Assembly (NCBI RefSeq): GCF_001540865.1
Contig: NC_033631.1
Location: 2,297,935-2,361,934 of the forward strand
Source of the DNA: Ananas comosus
Taxonomy: Eukaryota > Streptophyta > Magnoliopsida > Poales > Bromeliaceae
Length of the DNA: 64,000 nucleotides
Reading direction: 5' to 3'
The translations under genes were made by a program, and so were the position numbers. The notes beneath the pieces were generated by a model. It was not told the origin of the DNA. It saw nothing but the letters and a program-made list of their open reading frames with translations, and made no database searches. This document shows positions 22,535 to 34,500 of this stretch, piece after piece; positions within the stretch are counted from its first letter, which is position 1; each line of letters starts with the position of its first letter.

Positions 22535-22692
22535 TGTACCGGTACACGGGCTCCTGTACCGGTACAAGAGCCAACCTGAGAGCAGCTAAGTTCGGTGCGC
22601 GCATCCTGTACCGGTACAGCAACCCCTTGTACCGGTACAACAAGCAGTCCTGCGATGGTTGTACCGGTACAGCCTGCCCTTGTACCGGTACA
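22535..22692. repeat. Six perfect TGTACCGGTACA palindromes in U3
   Basis: The 12-bp palindrome is at 22535-22546, 22555-22566, 22607-22618, 22628-22639, 22660-22671 and 22681-22692, all just upstream of the TATA box in element orientation. In the other LTR the same sites are at +7420. There the last four are intact, while the two nearest the TATA box carry single substitutions (GTACCGATAC, GTACTGGTAC). Confidence 0.97.
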
Positions 22693-22855
22693 GCGAGCAG
22701 AAAATCCTGCTGTTTCGCAGATTCTCTCGCAGAATGCTGCCCTCGCATTGCACGGAGTCCGTTTTGCGCCTATTTGACGCCAACGCGACTCGGACCTGTC
22801 CCGACAATCTTCAGAGCTGTCGACAAGCCTCCAGTCAAACACCAGAGATCTCACA

Positions 22856-22868
22856 TCCTCCCCCTCTA
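22856..22868 (-). other. Polypurine tract of the Del/Tekay element
   Basis: Read on the minus strand, AGAGGGGGAGGA directly abuts the start of the 3' LTR. This is the expected plus-strand primer site for reverse transcription. Confidence 0.9.
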
Positions 22869-22905
22869 TAAAAAGTTTCGTCCGCAAAACTGAACATACC
22901 TCTAC

Positions 22906-25900
22906 TCAAGCATCAAACAAGTAGGGATAGGCTTTCCTCATCACCGTCTCAGACTCCCAAGTCGCCTCCCGCTCATCATGATTACTCCACTGCACTTTCA
23001 CATACGGAATGACCCGGTTGCGCAATTCTCTCGTCTCACGAGCAAGAATCCGCAACGGCCGCTCCTCGTATCTCAGATCCTCGCCAATCTCAAGTGGAGT
23101 GAAGTCAATCACATGAGAGGGATCGAAAACGTATCTCCTCAATGCTGAGACGTGGAAAACATCATGGATGCCAGCAGGTCGCGGGGGTAGAGCTATCCTG
23201 TAAGCCACCGGTCCGATACGCTCCAATACCTCGAAAGGACCAACAAATCGTGGACTAAGCTTCCCACGTACTCCAAATCGGCGTATCCCTCTGGACGGCG
23301 AGATTTTGAGAAAAACATGATCCCCAACCTGAAACTCCAAGTCTCGTCTCCGAGTATCAGCGTAGCTCCTCTGTCGGCTCTGAGCTGTCAAAAGGTGTCG
23401 TCGAACGACTCTCACCTTTTCCTCAGCCTCAAGTAGAATCTCTGGTCCAAGTGTCCTCCGCTCACCCACATCACTCCAAAACAGGGGGGATCGACATCTG
23501 CGTCCATACAACGCCTCAAACGGAGCCATCTGAATGCTCGTTTGATAGCTGTTGTTGTACGCAAACTCAACCAGTCTCACATGTCGATACCACCCTCCTC
23601 CAAAATCCAGGACGCATGCCCTCAGCATGTCCTCTAGAGTCTGTATGGTCCGCTCTGACTGACCATCTGTCTGTGGGTGGAACGCCGTGCTAAAATGCAG
23701 CTGTGTACCCAAGGCTGTCTGCAAACTCCTCCAAAACTGGGATACAAACCTCGGGTCTCTGTCTGATACAATCGACACTGGCACGCCGTGCAGCCTAACG
23801 ATCTCATCCAAGTATAGCTGCGCAAGTCTCTCCCTGGACCAGGTAGTCTGAACCGGTAGGAAGTGAGCAGACTTGGTCAGTCTGTCCACTATCACCCAAA
23901 TCGCGTCGTAGCCACCCTGCGCTCTAGGCAATCCAACGACGAAGTCCATCGTGATGTGCTCCCACTTCCACTCGGGAACTGGCAGACTCTGAAGCTTGCC
24001 AGCAGGCACCTGATGCTCGGCCTTCACCTGTTGGCAAGTCAAACACTGAGCCACATATCTGCCAATGTCCCGCTTCATTCCAGGCCACCAGAATCGTGCC
24101 TTAAGATCCTTATACATCTTGGTTCCCCCAGGATGAACCGTATAAGGGGAACAATGAGCCTCTCTCAGAATATCCGCTCGAATCTCCGGATCCACAGGCA
24201 CACACAGTCGGTCCCTGTACCGTAGTACTCCCGAACTGTCCAAAGCAAATCCCTCAGCCTGCCCCCTGTCTAGCTGCTCTCTAATCCTCAACAAGTACGG
24301 ATCTCCACTCTGTTTCTCTCGGATCCTATCCAACAGAGTGGGCTGTAAAACTAGAGACGTCAGCCTCGCCGTAGACCCAGGGGGTACTATCTCGAGTCCC
24401 AGCCGCTGTAGCTCCTCGAGTAGGGGTCTCTGCTCAGTAATCCTCAAACTCAGGCTCTGCACTGACTTCCTGCTCAACGCATCTGCCACCACATTCGCCC
24501 TGCCGGGATGATACTGAATACTAATGTCATAGTCCTTCAGTAACTCCAACCACCGGCGCTGCCTCAGATTCAGCTCCCTCTGTGTGAACAGATACTTGAG
24601 ACTTTGATGATCGGTGAATACCTCGCAGTGCTCGCCGTACAAGTAATGCCGCCAGAGCTTCAAAGCAAAAACCACCGCGGCAAGCTCCAAATCATGCGTA
24701 GGGTAATTCTTCTCATAATCCTTTAACTGCCGTGAAGCATAAGCAATCACCCTACCATGCTGCATCAGCACGCAACCAAGTCCACTGTGCGATGCATCAC
24801 TGTAGATCACGAATCCATCCCCCATCACCGGAAGGGCAAGGATAGGAGCCGACGTCAACCTCAGTCTCAACTCGTCAAAGCTCCTCTGACAGTCGTCGCT
24901 CCAGACAAAACGAATCCCCTTCCGCGTCAAGCGTGTGAGGGGTGTGGAAAGCTTCGCAAAGCCTTCCACAAACCGACGGTAATATCCTGCCAGTCCCAGG
25001 AAGCTCCGTACCTCAGTCACCGTCGTCGGTCTAGGCCAATCTCGAATCGCCTCAATCTTCTTCGGGTCCACTGCTACGCCCTCAGCTGAAATCACGTGGC
25101 CCAAGAAAGCAACCTCCCGTAGCCAGAACTCGCACTTCTTTAACTTGGCATACAACTTCTTCTCGCGCAGAAGCTGTAGCACAATCCTCAAGTGCTCCTC
25201 ATGCTCAGCATCACTCCGGGAGTAAATCAGGATATCGTCGATGAAGACTACCACAAACCTATCCAAGAACGGCTTGAACACTCTGTTCATCAAATCCATG
25301 AATGCGGCAGGGGCATTCGTCAATCCAAAAGGCATCACCGTGAACTCATAATGCCCGTACCGAGTCCGAAAAGCCGTCTTGGGAACATCCTCGGCCCTCA
25401 CCCTCAGCTGGTGGTAACCTGACTGGAGATCAATCTTCGAGAAGACATAAGATCCCTGCAGCTGATCAAACAAATCATCAATGCGCGGCAAGGGATACTT
25501 ATTCTTGATGGTCACTTTATTCAGCTCCCGGTAATCCACACATAACCTGAGCGAACCATCCTTCTTCTTTACAAATAACACCGGCGCTCCCCAAGGCGAC
25601 ACACTGGGTCTCACAAACCCTCTATCCATCAGATCCTGAAGTTGCGCCTTTAGCTCTCTCAGCTCTGCCGGTGCCATCCTGTAAGGTACCTTTGAGATTG
25701 GTGCAGTTCCAGGAACTACATCAATCACAAACTCAATCTCCCTCTCCGGCGGCAACGTCGTCAACTCAGGGGGAAACACATCCGGAAACTCGCGGACTAC
25801 TGGGATGTCCTCGAGTCCCGGCGCCGCCGTAGGTACCTCCACAACTGTCGCTAGGAAAGCGATACACCCACTGCTCAGCATCTGTCGAGCCCTCGCCGAA

Positions 25901-27756
25901 GATATCCAGGTGGCAAACAGCGTGCTCCTGCAGCCTCTGAAAGTAAACTCCTCCTGGCCTGGCTCGCGGAACGTCACCGTCCTCGCTCCACAGTCGATCG
26001 TAGCATAGTACCGCGCCAGCCAATCCATACCGAGCACTACGTCGAAGTCCTGCAGCTGCCCTAACACCAACAGGTCTGCGGGCATGATCCAAGAGTCTAA
26101 CTGCACCGGACAGGACCAACAACACTCTGTAACCTGCAAGACATGGTCGGGGATCTGCACCTCTCGTGCCTGAGACAACGCTCCTAACTCTAGACCATGC
26201 AACAATGCAAATGCTCGGCTAACAAAGGAATGCGATGCACCGGTATCAAAAAGAGTGCGAACTCTAATGCCAGAAATCAAAGTGATACCTGCCACCACTC
26301 GGTCGGCTGCTGAAGAGTCCTCCACCTGAGCTGCATAGACCCTGCCACTCGGAGCCTGCTGTCGCCGCTCACTCGACCGCGGCACAGACGATCTGTCCTC
26401 CTGGCGGTAGCTCGGTGCTGCTCCGTAAGACTGCTGTGGTGCTGGTGGTGCCGAAGCTGATGACGGTGCTGGAGATGCTGCTCGGGGACAAGCTGCCCTC
26501 ATGTGTCCCGGCTGACCACATCCGTAGCACCTGCCCTCTCTCTGCTCGCACTGCCGAGGCCAGTGTGGTCCCCCGCAGATCACACACTGTGGCGTCCTCT
26601 GAGTCTGCCCCTGCTGACGGGATCCCCTGGAACGCTGACGCCCCGAAGACCCACGACCCTGAGAACGTGATCGTGGAGGTCTCGGCGGACGTCTGCTGCT
26701 CGACTGCCCTCCGTCATCTGGAAAGGGGCGCTTCCTGTCCTGACCCTGCCCCACGGCCTGAGTCCTCTCCTGCAGCGACACCTCACCTCTCTCCACCCAT
26801 AGGGCCTGCTCTATGGACGCATCCAGGGTCCTCGACCTCTGCGCCCGCACTAACCTGAAGATGTCCGGTCTCAGCCCCTGCTCGAACATGTATACTCTGT
26901 GCGCCTCGTCTCTGGCCACAAATGGTACACAGTTCAGGAGTCGAGTAAACTCCCGAACGTACTCCTGCACTGGGCGATCTCCCTGCTGAAGCCTCCTCAA
27001 ATCCTCCTCGAGCTTCTGCTTCACACTGTTGGGAAAGAACATCCCAAACAGCATTCCACAGAACTCATCCCAACTCAGCTGCGCCGCCACTAGCCCCTGG
27101 TCTCGCCTCGTTCTCCGCCACCAGTCATGAGCATCACCTGCTAGACAGTGTACTCCCAGGGGTACCTGCTCCCCCTCTGGAACGAACAGATCCTCGAATA
27201 ACTTCTCCATCGCACTGACCCATCCCTCAACAATCCAGGCCTCAGTGCCTCTGCCATCGAAGATCGGTGGATCAAATCGGCGAAAACGAGCTAACCTCTC
27301 CGTCCACCGCTCCTGCTCGGCCTCAGTCAACGGTACTGGCCCCCTAGCAGGCGCAACTGGCGCTACTGGAACTGCTGCCGATGGAGGAACTGCTGCAGCT
27401 GGTGCTGTCACTGGAGTAGTCGGGGGTGGAACTGGCGACTCTGGTGCCCTCGGTACAGAACTCGGTGGCTGAGCTATCCTCTCACACAACCTCTGCAATA
27501 GCTCCCCCTGCTGTCTCGTCACCTCAGTCAGGGCAGCCAACTGTGCACTCAAATCTGGGGATGCACTCGCCTCCGGTCGGGCCCTCTGCTCTACAACTGG
27601 GGGTGCACTCGCCTCTGCCTGCTCAGGCATCTCGGGAGATCTAGCACGATCCTGCGCCAACTGCGCACGCTCCCGCAACGACGGTCGGCCTCGGCGACGA
27701 TACATAGCTGAAAGGAACAAATCGGGGTCAGATACAACAAAACACTCTCGACCCAA
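22906..27756 (-). CDS. Gag-Pol polyprotein of Del/Tekay chromovirus
   Basis: One uninterrupted frame of 1616 codons; the Met at residue 18 (27705, [12 protein letters not shown]) is an equally likely start. Gag lies at about 145-345. Two zinc-knuckle motifs follow (C391-C403, and [14 protein letters not shown] at 410-423). Protease has DTGAS at 504-508. Reverse transcriptase spans about 690-870 with FIDD at 838-841. RNase H has D987, E1024 and D1049. Integrase has an HHCC finger (H1201, H1208, C1238, C1241) and a DD35E core (D1271, D1332, E1368). A chromodomain-like tail at about 1562-1614 ([17 protein letters not shown]) is typical of chromoviruses and is thought to direct integration to heterochromatin. 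The domain order protease-RT-RNaseH-integrase defines Ty3/gypsy. No catalytic residue is missing and there is no frameshift, which is rare in this window. Confidence 0.97.
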   Translation of the reverse strand: MGRECFVVSDPDLFLSAMYRRRGRPSLRERAQLAQDRARSPEMPEQAEASAPPVVEQRARPEASASPDLSAQLAALTEVTRQQGELLQRLCERIAQPPSSVPRAPESPVPPPTTPVTAPAAAVPPSAAVPVAPVAPARGPVPLTEAEQERWTERLARFRRFDPPIFDGRGTEAWIVEGWVSAMEKLFEDLFVPEGEQVPLGVHCLAGDAHDWWRRTRRDQGLVAAQLSWDEFCGMLFGMFFPNSVKQKLEEDLRRLQQGDRPVQEYVREFTRLLNCVPFVARDEAHRVYMFEQGLRPDIFRLVRAQRSRTLDASIEQALWVERGEVSLQERTQAVGQGQDRKRPFPDDGGQSSSRRPPRPPRSRSQGRGSSGRQRSRGSRQQGQTQRTPQCVICGGPHWPRQCEQREGRCYGCGQPGHMRAACPRAASPAPSSASAPPAPQQSYGAAPSYRQEDRSSVPRSSERRQQAPSGRVYAAQVEDSSAADRVVAGITLISGIRVRTLFDTGASHSFVSRAFALLHGLELGALSQAREVQIPDHVLQVTECCWSCPVQLDSWIMPADLLVLGQLQDFDVVLGMDWLARYYATIDCGARTVTFREPGQEEFTFRGCRSTLFATWISSARARQMLSSGCIAFLATVVEVPTAAPGLEDIPVVREFPDVFPPELTTLPPEREIEFVIDVVPGTAPISKVPYRMAPAELRELKAQLQDLMDRGFVRPSVSPWGAPVLFVKKKDGSLRLCVDYRELNKVTIKNKYPLPRIDDLFDQLQGSYVFSKIDLQSGYHQLRVRAEDVPKTAFRTRYGHYEFTVMPFGLTNAPAAFMDLMNRVFKPFLDRFVVVFIDDILIYSRSDAEHEEHLRIVLQLLREKKLYAKLKKCEFWLREVAFLGHVISAEGVAVDPKKIEAIRDWPRPTTVTEVRSFLGLAGYYRRFVEGFAKLSTPLTRLTRKGIRFVWSDDCQRSFDELRLRLTSAPILALPVMGDGFVIYSDASHSGLGCVLMQHGRVIAYASRQLKDYEKNYPTHDLELAAVVFALKLWRHYLYGEHCEVFTDHQSLKYLFTQRELNLRQRRWLELLKDYDISIQYHPGRANVVADALSRKSVQSLSLRITEQRPLLEELQRLGLEIVPPGSTARLTSLVLQPTLLDRIREKQSGDPYLLRIREQLDRGQAEGFALDSSGVLRYRDRLCVPVDPEIRADILREAHCSPYTVHPGGTKMYKDLKARFWWPGMKRDIGRYVAQCLTCQQVKAEHQVPAGKLQSLPVPEWKWEHITMDFVVGLPRAQGGYDAIWVIVDRLTKSAHFLPVQTTWSRERLAQLYLDEIVRLHGVPVSIVSDRDPRFVSQFWRSLQTALGTQLHFSTAFHPQTDGQSERTIQTLEDMLRACVLDFGGGWYRHVRLVEFAYNNSYQTSIQMAPFEALYGRRCRSPLFWSDVGERRTLGPEILLEAEEKVRVVRRHLLTAQSRQRSYADTRRRDLEFQVGDHVFLKISPSRGIRRFGVRGKLSPRFVGPFEVLERIGPVAYRIALPPRPAGIHDVFHVSALRRYVFDPSHVIDFTPLEIGEDLRYEERPLRILARETRELRNRVIPYVKVQWSNHDEREATWESETVMRKAYPYLFDA

Positions 27757-27984
27757 TCAAACGAAAGTCTAGAAGGCGGCCCCTGTTTCTCCTCAAAATT
27801 ATGTCGTCTGCAGCCAACATAATTTCTCAGGCCAAAACAGAAACTCCTTCAGTCACTCACTCTACTCTAAGAGGAGTTAAAACAAATAATCATTGACTTT
27901 CGCAATAAAATTACGCCTCTCACGTCTTGCTTCCCTAAGGTTTGCCAAACTTAGGTTTCCTAGGTCCCCACGACCTACAGCAAA

Positions 27985-27996
27985 GCTCTGATACCA
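27985..27996 (-). other. Primer-binding site (initiator tRNA-Met)
   Basis: The minus strand reads TGGTATCAGAGC eight bases inside the 5' LTR end. It is complementary to the 3' end of plant initiator tRNA-Met, which primes minus-strand DNA synthesis. Confidence 0.95.
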
Positions 27997-28004
27997 ACTT
28001 AATC

Positions 28005-30275
28005 TGTCACGCCCCGGATTACACTTTCCCCGGGCACGCCGACAAATCCGCCGTATACAAAGGAATTTTCCCTGTATACGAAGCGATAGCTGTACCTGTA
28101 AATCAAACACTACTACGAACAGTAGTAGAGAGCTGCTAGAGAAAACAGAAGCTAAACAAACTGAGTTTCATATACATAGTCCAAATCCAAAATACAAAGC
28201 TACTCGCACTGGCGAGTTAAGTCCACTATGTACATAAACTCGAAACAAAACATCTACCTGCAGTAGGGGCACCTCTAGCTCAGCACGTCGGGTAGGGCTC
28301 TAACTCGCGACGCCCTTGCCTCGATCCTGATCCGCGGACGGTGCAGCAGCCGGAACCTGTGGCTCTGCAAAAACATAGGTAACAACTGGGCGTGAGAACT
28401 ACTGTAAAAACAAGTAGTCCTCAGTGGGTACCGCCCAAAACAACATCGGTCACCCACTAAGTCTACAGAAGGGAGCAAGGATAGAAGGAAAGCAGGAAGC
28501 ATACTCTACCGCTATCATCCACTACACTATCATGCTCTACACTAACCAACTGTAGGAAATGTCAAATCTGACCCAATCCAATCGGGACTGTAAGCATACC
28601 CGTCCCCGGGACTGTGAATACACCCGTCCCTGCCCCGTTGCGACTATCAGGCTCTATCCACACTAACTGGTCCGTGGAGAGCAAGTCCAACTGGCATGAG
28701 CGACACCAACGCAAAAGCACAAGCCTGACTCCGGAGTGGCACTCGTGGGCGCTACCCAACCGAGTATGCAGCGTATCTCTGTCGAGCTCAATCAGGCTCC
28801 AACTAGCCAAAGTCAAGTAATCGACTCAAACTGGTCTAACAACCAACAGGTAACGTGCCCTCGGCACAATCTGACGCCAAAAAGGCGACACGGGTCCACC
28901 GTCAACTGTGACGGCACCCAACAGTCTGAAACGACCTGAACGACTCTGTAAAAATCCACTCGGCGAACCAGCACAAGTGTAAATACATTCTAAACTACCT
29001 GGAGTACTCGTCTCGAAGAAACTGCGACAGTACAATTTTCTAACGGCTCCTAGAGCTAAATCAGGTAGTTAAAACTGGTGACAGGTCCAAATCGCAGGTT
29101 TTCTCCTAATTCAATTTCCAAGTCCAACATGTATAATCTACTTAATTTAAAAAACATGCTCCAAAATTCAGATTTCACAATCTACATATAGTCCATGAAT
29201 TTGAGCTAAAATTAATTACCGAAATCAAGATCTATACATGTCGACCAATAAGAACTTAGGAGTAAAGCTGATGTAACCCACCTAAAAAGCTAATCCCTGG
29301 CAGCGAGGGACTCCTCCTGGTGTAGAGCAACCTGCTGGATCACCCGGAACCCGCCGAGTACAGAAATCGCCTAAGCTCGAGCTCTACGCAACAAAATTCA
29401 CCAATTCAGTCCAGAAATTTCAGCGGTGAGGTACAACAGGGATTCGACCAAGCTAACCTTCACCAAATCCAGCAAGTAAGGGCTTCGTGGATTCCTCTCG
29501 AAGTCCTGAATCCAACAAGCCAAGTCTCGTCGCAATCCGATGCTCCTACGTCGAGAACGAGCCAAAATACCGACAGTCGACGAAGAAATCTGCAGCAGTG
29601 GCACCCGAGCCCGAAAATGATGAAATTGAAGTACTTGGAGGGATGCCCACAGGTAAAAATACGACAACCAGTACCTTGAAGCAGCACGACGTCAAAGATG
29701 GCGAAAAAAACAACTCGCCCGACCTCCTCGCAGCAACACGACGACGGAAGTATGCTCGAACGGCTCCGCGGCGCGACGTCGGCGACGAATCCGAGCTCCC
29801 TCTTGCCTTCAACCGGATGTGGGAGTTAGAGAGATGGATAAAAGCAGCTAGAAGACCTCTCTCACTCTCTCCACACGAAGCTATATAGAGGGGAGTGAGG
29901 GGTGATACAAACAAGGGAGAGAAAATTACTCATTTAGCCCTCTACCTACCCTCTTGTACCGATACACGGGCTCCTGTACTGGTACAAGAGCCAACCCGAG
30001 AGCAGCTAAGTTCGGTGCGCGCATCCTGTACCGGTACAGCAACCCCTTGTACCGGTACAACAAGCAGTCCTGCGATGGTTGTACCGGTACAGCCTGCCCT
30101 TGTACCGGTACAGCGAGCAGAAAATCCTGCTGTTTCGCAGATTCTCTCGCAGAATGCTGCCCTCGCATTGCACGGAGTCCGTTTTGCGCCTATTTGACGC
30201 CAACGCGACTCGGACCTGTCCCGACACTCTCCAGAGCTGTCGACAAGCCTCCAGTCAAACACCAGGGATCTCACA
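28005..30275 (-). repeat. 5' LTR of the Del/Tekay element
   Basis: A 2271-bp copy of the LTR at 20580-22855. Its TATA box (29881-29888) would drive the genomic RNA leftwards. Short frames on both strands inside the LTRs are duplicated with them and are not taken as genes. Confidence 0.96.
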
Positions 30276-30280
30276 GTATC

Positions 30281-30380
30281 CGTGACCCAAGTTCGAATTC
30301 TAGTTGATTCACATTTCTTGCTAAGTTTATTTCTAAATGAAATAAACGAAGCGGGTAGCGTGCTACCTATCTCTCAAAAA
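30281..30380 (+). mobile_element. tRNA-derived SINE, 3' half
   Basis: It continues the SINE split at 20579: B-box-like AAGTTCGAATTCT, then attcacatttcttgctaag, aaataaacgaagcgggtagc and gtgctacctatctctc, ending in A5. It matches 47770-47870 with few differences. Confidence 0.9.
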
Positions 30381-30626
30381 TAAATATATATATGCACAAA
30401 ATTAACTTATTATCCATTATGCGAACAGATATATTACATGCTAGCCAATCATGATAATAATAGAAAACTCTATCAATCGACATATCTAATTGCATCGAAT
30501 TTATGTTTAGCAAAATAAAAAAGAAATAATAATGTTAAAGTAAGGTCTTAGATAACAAAAATAAAACTTCTAATTTAATTAATTATTTACAAATGGGTAA
30601 GAAATCTGGGAAGGTCCAGTGCATTT
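30381..30626. other. AT-rich spacer between SINE and copia element
   Basis: No coding or repeat feature is recognised. Confidence 0.4.
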
Positions 30627-30631
30627 AGTGG

Positions 30632-31075
30632 TGTTGGATATATTGTTATATATAATCCAAATAATATGCTCATGTTGGATATATTGTTATATATATAATC
30701 CAAATAATATGTTCACATACAAGCCCAATAGGTAAAAGTTATTAAGGCCCATATTAACTGGAGCCCAATAGCTTATTTATTAACCCTAGGTTTTCCCTAA
30801 GCTGGAGGTAACACTATTGAGTATTCCAAACTTGACGACTCTTGGTGTAATACTTCAAGATTGTGTTATATATCCAAATAATATGTTCACATACAAGCCC
30901 AATAGGTGAAAGTTATTAAGGCCAATATTAACTGGAGCCCAATAGCTTATTTATTAACCCTAGGGTTTCCCTAAGCTGGATATAACACTATTGAGCGTTC
31001 CAAACTTGACGACTCTTGGTGTAATACTTCAAGCACCCAAAACACCATCTATTCTCAAAACCCTAACCTCCAACA
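30632..31075 (+). repeat. 5' LTR of the copia element, with internal 174-bp tandem duplication
   Basis: It starts TGTTGGATATATTG and ends CTCCAACA. The block starting ccaaataatatgttcacata (30700) is repeated at 30874, followed in both by gcccaatagg and attccaaacttgacg phrases. At the junction the first unit ends gtaatacttcaagattgt (30847-30864) instead of continuing caagcaccc. Confidence 0.92.
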
Positions 31076-31090
31076 ATCTTGAAGTATTAC
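31076..31090 (+). other. Atypical primer-binding position of the copia element
   Basis: Directly after the 5' LTR comes ATCTTGAAGTATTAC. It lacks the TGG that starts any site paired with a tRNA 3' CCA end and does not resemble the initiator-Met site. CTTGAAGTATTAC (31078-31090) is the exact reverse complement of GTAATACTTCAAG in the LTR (31021-31033 and 36767-36779). Self-priming or a half-tRNA primer is therefore possible (see findings). Confidence 0.6.
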
Positions 31091-31556
31091 GATCGTATGT
31101 CGGATTTGAGCGAGTAAGGTGCCTATTTGAAGATCTCGTCAAGACAAACTCACAGGTATAATTTACTTTCGGTTTCAACGGTCGGATTGGCCGAGATCTG
31201 AGTTTGAAAGTACAACAGCCAAAATCTTTGATTTAAAAACCCAAAAATTATAGCCAATTTTAGAGGGTAAAACCACTTGGGTTCTCTTCTACTCGTCGAT
31301 ACGAACGTTTTGAGTGGTCACTTGTCTCGAACAGAGGTCAGACGACGGAGTTACGACAATCGAAAGTTTTCAGCAGTTTCCGGCGACGAGGGCAGTTCAT
31401 CTTAAGGTTTTTGGGCACTATGGATCCATTTTTGGGTCTATTTTTGGCAAATTCCACCTCTACAAAGCAGTTTGATTTAGATCAGGGGCTTTATTCGACT
31501 TTGTGAGATCTGCGGACTACAAGTTGCACTCTTTTCTAACACTTTGCTCTGATTAA

Positions 31557-34500
31557 ATGGCAAAGCGTAGTTCTTATGATAGTATAAAGGTGCAATCATT
31601 TGATGTTACTGAATTTCATGGTTTGAAATTACATGTTCAATTTGGCATGAAAGAACGTGAAATATTCTACACTGTTTTGAATGATTTTGCATCTACCATT
31701 AAAGATGTGGATGAATATCAATGGAATAAGGATGAAGATTTTTGTAAAGATTACTTGTTGAACTCTCTAAATCCTCGTTTAGCTATGACTTACAGTGAGT
31801 ATAAGACAACGAAAGAGATTGGGATCACTTGAACGCTCAGTTCAAAAAATAAGAGGGGCTCTCTAAAACTCTTCTAGCGGAGAAATTCTTTGACTTTAAG
31901 TTCAATATGAATTCAAGCATCACCTCTCAATTAATTGAATTTGAGAACATGAGGAACAAGCTGAAAGATGATAAATCTGATATGTCCGATAATCTCTTTG
32001 TCGGTCTTGTATTGAGTAAGTTATCTGCTGAATGGAATTCTTTCAAGACTGAAATGCACAGACTGAAAGAACAGATGGGATTGGATGAATTAAAGAGATA
32101 TATTCACATTGAGGATCAAAACAGCACTAGAAAGAGTTTAGAACAAGTAGGACAACAAAAGTAAGTTGCCAACTTAGTTTCACACTTCAATAAACCTCAG
32201 AAAAGGTCCAAGTCACCAAAAATTGAATCTTCTTCACAGCTAGAGGCCAAAAAGACTATCTCCAAAAGAAAGAAGAAAGGAAAGTGCCATAACTGTGGAA
32301 AGTGGGGTCACTGGGCAGCAGAGTGTAGACTACCAAAGAAGCCAAAGAATAACACACCACAAAGTGAGGCTAATATGCTAATTAGTGAATCTGAGCCTCA
32401 AGCCTTCATTGGAATGATGAAAATTGGAAAGGCTAGTATTTCTTCTGAGTGGTGGTTGGATAGTGGCGCTACTTGTCATGCTGCAAATGACAAGAACCTA
32501 CTCACAGAGGTCATAGAAGTGAAAGACACTGTGGAAAATTGCAATGGTGGTGAGGCAGAAGTAACTCATGCTGGAACTGCAAATTTGGTGCTTTCTTCAG
32601 GTAAATTACTAACTCTGAAACATGTTAGAGTAGTACCTTTACTTAAAAAGAATTTGATATCTATGAGCTTACTTGATAAAGCTGGTATGTCCTTTTCAAC
32701 TATGGATGGTAGAGTAACCTTATCTGTCAACTCATGTTATTTCGGTTGTGCATTCATGGTTAATGGCATGTATAGTTTGAGTTTAGATACTAATAGCATA
32801 AACCATGTGAGTTCTACTCTGATTGATCCAAAGTTGTTGTACAATAGACTTGGACATGTGAACTACAGGAAAATGCAACATCTAGCTAAAACTCACAACA
32901 TTCCATTGGATACTTCTATTCGATTTGACAAATGTGAAGTGTGTGCACAAGCTAAGATCACTAGAAAACCTTTTAAGATGGTTTCTAAAAGCACACAACT
33001 TCTTGAGCTAATACATTCTGACCTTTGTGATTTTAGAAATTACGTCACTGGAGGTGGTCGGAAGTGTTTGATAACATTCATAAACAATTTTTCTAGATAT
33101 TGTCATGTCTATTTGTTGAAATCGAAAGATGAGGCTTTTGAAAAGTTTAAGATTTTCAAATCTAGAGTAGAAAATCAACTTAACTTGAAAATTAAGAGGT
33201 TTAGAAGTGATAGAGGAGGAGAATATACAATACAGGGTTCAAGAAATTTTGTGCTTCAGAGGGCATAATATTTGAAACCACTGCTCCTTACTCACCCCAA
33301 TCAAATGGTGTTGCCGAGCGTAAGAATAGAACGTTAACTGAAATGTTAAATTCTATGTTACTTACAGCTGGCTTGCCTTCTTCCTATTAAGGAGAAGCAG
33401 TTCTAACTGCTAATCACATCCTGAACAGGTTGCCACACTCTAAGCTGTCTATGACACCTTATGAGATATGGCATAAGCGTCCTTGTAGATATGATATTCT
33501 TAAGACCTGGGGCTGTGTTGCTTATGTAAGAATACAAGATCCAAAGAGACCTAAGGTGGGACCTAGAACCATTACCTGTATATATCTAGGTAGTGCAGAA
33601 GATAGTGCTGCAGATAGGTTTTTAGATCTATCTACTAACATGTACAGTGATAGAATCTAGAGATGAAGAATTCTTCGAGAATAAGTTTCTCAGAGATCAT
33701 GGCTTGAATGTTTCTGGATCTATAGATATAATTTCGGAATCTCCTGTAGAATCTGAAGTAGGCCCTTCTGACACTAATCCCACACAGCTGGCTGTTGAAT
33801 CAGTTCCAGTTAGAGTATCTACAAGAGAGAGAGTTCCCAAAAGTTTTGGTAAGAACTTTGTTACTTATCATCTAAAGGATGATCCATTTTCTTATCAAGA
33901 AGCAATGAGATCTAGGGAATCCCTACTGTGGGCAAAAGCCATAGATGATGAAATGAGCTCTCTGTTGCAGAACCACACTTAGCAGCTAGTCAATTTGCCA
34001 AAAGGGGCTAAGGCTATAGGCTGTAAGTGGGTATTGAAAAAGAAACTGAATAGTGATGGATCAATAGCCAGATACAAAGCACTTTTAGTAGCTAAAGGTT
34101 ATAAACAGCAGAGTGGAATAGACTATTTTGATGTCTATTCAGCTATGTGCCATCTATCAACTATAAGAATTCTTCTTGCTTTGGCATCTATTGAACACTT
34201 TATAGTGCATCAAATGGATGTAAAAACAGCTTTTCTACATAGAGAGTTAAATGAAGAAATCTATATGGAACAACCGGAAGGGTATGTCATGAAAAGTCTT
34301 GAGGACAAAGTTTGTAAATTAAATAAATCTTTATATGGTCTTAACAAGCACCTAAGATGTGGCATCTTAAATTTGACAAAGTGGTAAAGAGTTATGGCTT
34401 TCAGTCTAGCTATTCAGATATATGCCTTTACCATCGTTCTATGTCAAATAAAATAATCATCATTTGCTTATATGTTGATGACATGTTAATTTTTAGCTCC

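Larger units (their letters stand above)
20580..22855 (-). repeat. 3' LTR of the Del/Tekay element
   Basis: A 2276-bp LTR with TGTCACGCCCCGG at its left end and ATCTCACA at its right end. On the minus strand it therefore starts TGTGAGATC and ends GGGGCGTGACA. It is nearly identical to 28005-30275. Confidence 0.96.
20580..30275 (-). mobile_element. Complete Del/Tekay chromovirus (Ty3/gypsy LTR retrotransposon)
   Basis: The whole element is 9696 bp with every expected part. It has a 3' LTR (20580-22855), polypurine tract, one long gag-pol frame, primer-binding site and 5' LTR (28005-30275), all in minus orientation. Both LTRs begin TG and end CA in element orientation, and the element is flanked by a perfect 5-bp target duplication GTATC (20575-20579 and 30276-30280). 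Comparing 22021-22620 with 29441-30040 line by line I count about six substitutions in 600 bp, so insertion is recent in evolutionary terms. The chromodomain-like C-terminus and LTRs over 2 kb fit the Del/Tekay clade. It is apparently coding-competent. Confidence 0.96.
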
